A model generated the notes under the pieces. The model had not been told where the DNA came from, searched no databases, and saw only the letters and a program-made list of their open reading frames with translations. The position numbers and the translations under genes were made by a program. A DNA stretch of 12,440 bases from Dehalococcoidia bacterium (GTDB lineage: Bacteria > Chloroflexota > Dehalococcoidia > DSTF01 > JALHUB01). Shown one piece after another: positions 12,331 through 12,440 of this stretch (position 1 is its first letter; each line of letters starts with the position of its first letter). The stretch lies in assembly GCA_022865685.1 (NCBI GenBank), contig JALHUB010000019.1:1-12440 (forward strand), given 5' to 3'.

Positions 12331-12440
12331 GTGCTTCTGACCATCATCCACAAGTTCGACGGCGGCCCCGTTGGCCTGGACACCATCGCCGCTTCGATCT
12401 CGGAGGAGGCGGTCACGATCATGGACGTATACGAGCCCTA
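12331..12440 (+). pseudogene. ruvB: RuvB C-terminal winged-helix domain, separated by an amber codon (runs off right edge)
   Basis: Directly after the TAG, the same frame reads VLLTIIHKFDGGPVGLDTIA, then ASISEEAVTIMDVYEP, the well-known RuvB C-terminal winged-helix start (normally R-R-x-L-L-x-T-I-I-x-K-F-x-G-G-P-V-G-L). The separated piece begins with GTG, so it could be restarted by coupled translation, but no good Shine-Dalgarno sequence precedes it (only GAGG about 12 bases away). Either this is a broken ruvB, a split gene making two subunits, or a base error in an assembly. The gene leaves the window here. Confidence 0.8.

Noticed and set aside
11104..12351. Minus-strand open frame of 415 codons antisense to ruvB
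   Set aside because: ruvB on the plus strand is certain, and the antisense product is a Val/Asp/Ala/Arg-rich shadow.

Overview
The window is high-GC bacterial DNA. It joins ordinary chromosomal genes (a membrane glycosyltransferase, a TIGR04076-type small protein, ruvB) to an accessory region made of an MmeI-like restriction-modification gene, a reduced phage-particle gene cluster and a Fic/Doc toxin-antitoxin pair. A Chloroflexota (Dehalococcoidia-like) or other deep-branching high-GC Gram-positive-like host would fit. The clues are high GC, frequent GTG/TTG starts, near-leaderless promoters, a cohesin-like secreted protein with a Thr/Pro/Ala stalk, and GAAC-N4-GTTC-like operator candidates. 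No sequence marker proves the lineage.

Layout. Positions 1-1175 (minus) hold the N-terminal 391 codons of a single-chain Type IIG/IIL (MmeI-like) enzyme that runs off the left edge. Positions 1282-2652 (minus) hold a family-39-like membrane glycosyltransferase. From 2708 the plus strand carries a phage-derived cluster in two transcription units. The first (2772-4402) encodes a coiled-coil scaffold-like protein and a major capsid protein, and ends at a symmetrical hairpin terminator. The second (5720-10336) encodes two beta-rich proteins, a small unknown, a head-tail adaptor-like protein, a tail-hub protein fused to a sialidase-like region, an OB-fold spike-like protein, a holin-like membrane protein and a 55-residue unknown. 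A secreted, membrane-anchored cohesin-like protein (4479-5528, minus) lies between the two units. Next come a 53-residue putative antitoxin abutting a Doc-like toxin (10434-11147), a TIGR04076 protein (11236-11523) and ruvB (11524 onward).

How it fits together. Both particle units start at near-identical promoters: TTGACG, a 17-18 bp spacer and TATTCT, inside a 22-bp perfect direct repeat. The spacer contains GAAC-ACAT-ATTC, one base away from the Gram-positive LexA box core GAAC-N4-GTTC. This suggests that capsid and tail genes are co-induced, possibly by DNA damage. No terminase, portal, protease, tail tube, tape measure or integrase is visible, so the cluster may be a domesticated or decayed particle (GTA-like, nanoparticle-like or satellite-like) rather than a complete prophage.

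ruvB carries an in-frame amber codon exactly before its winged-helix domain, which continues in the same frame after the stop. It is a pseudogene, a split gene or a sequencing error. No CRISPR array, tRNA, rRNA or insertion sequence was seen.
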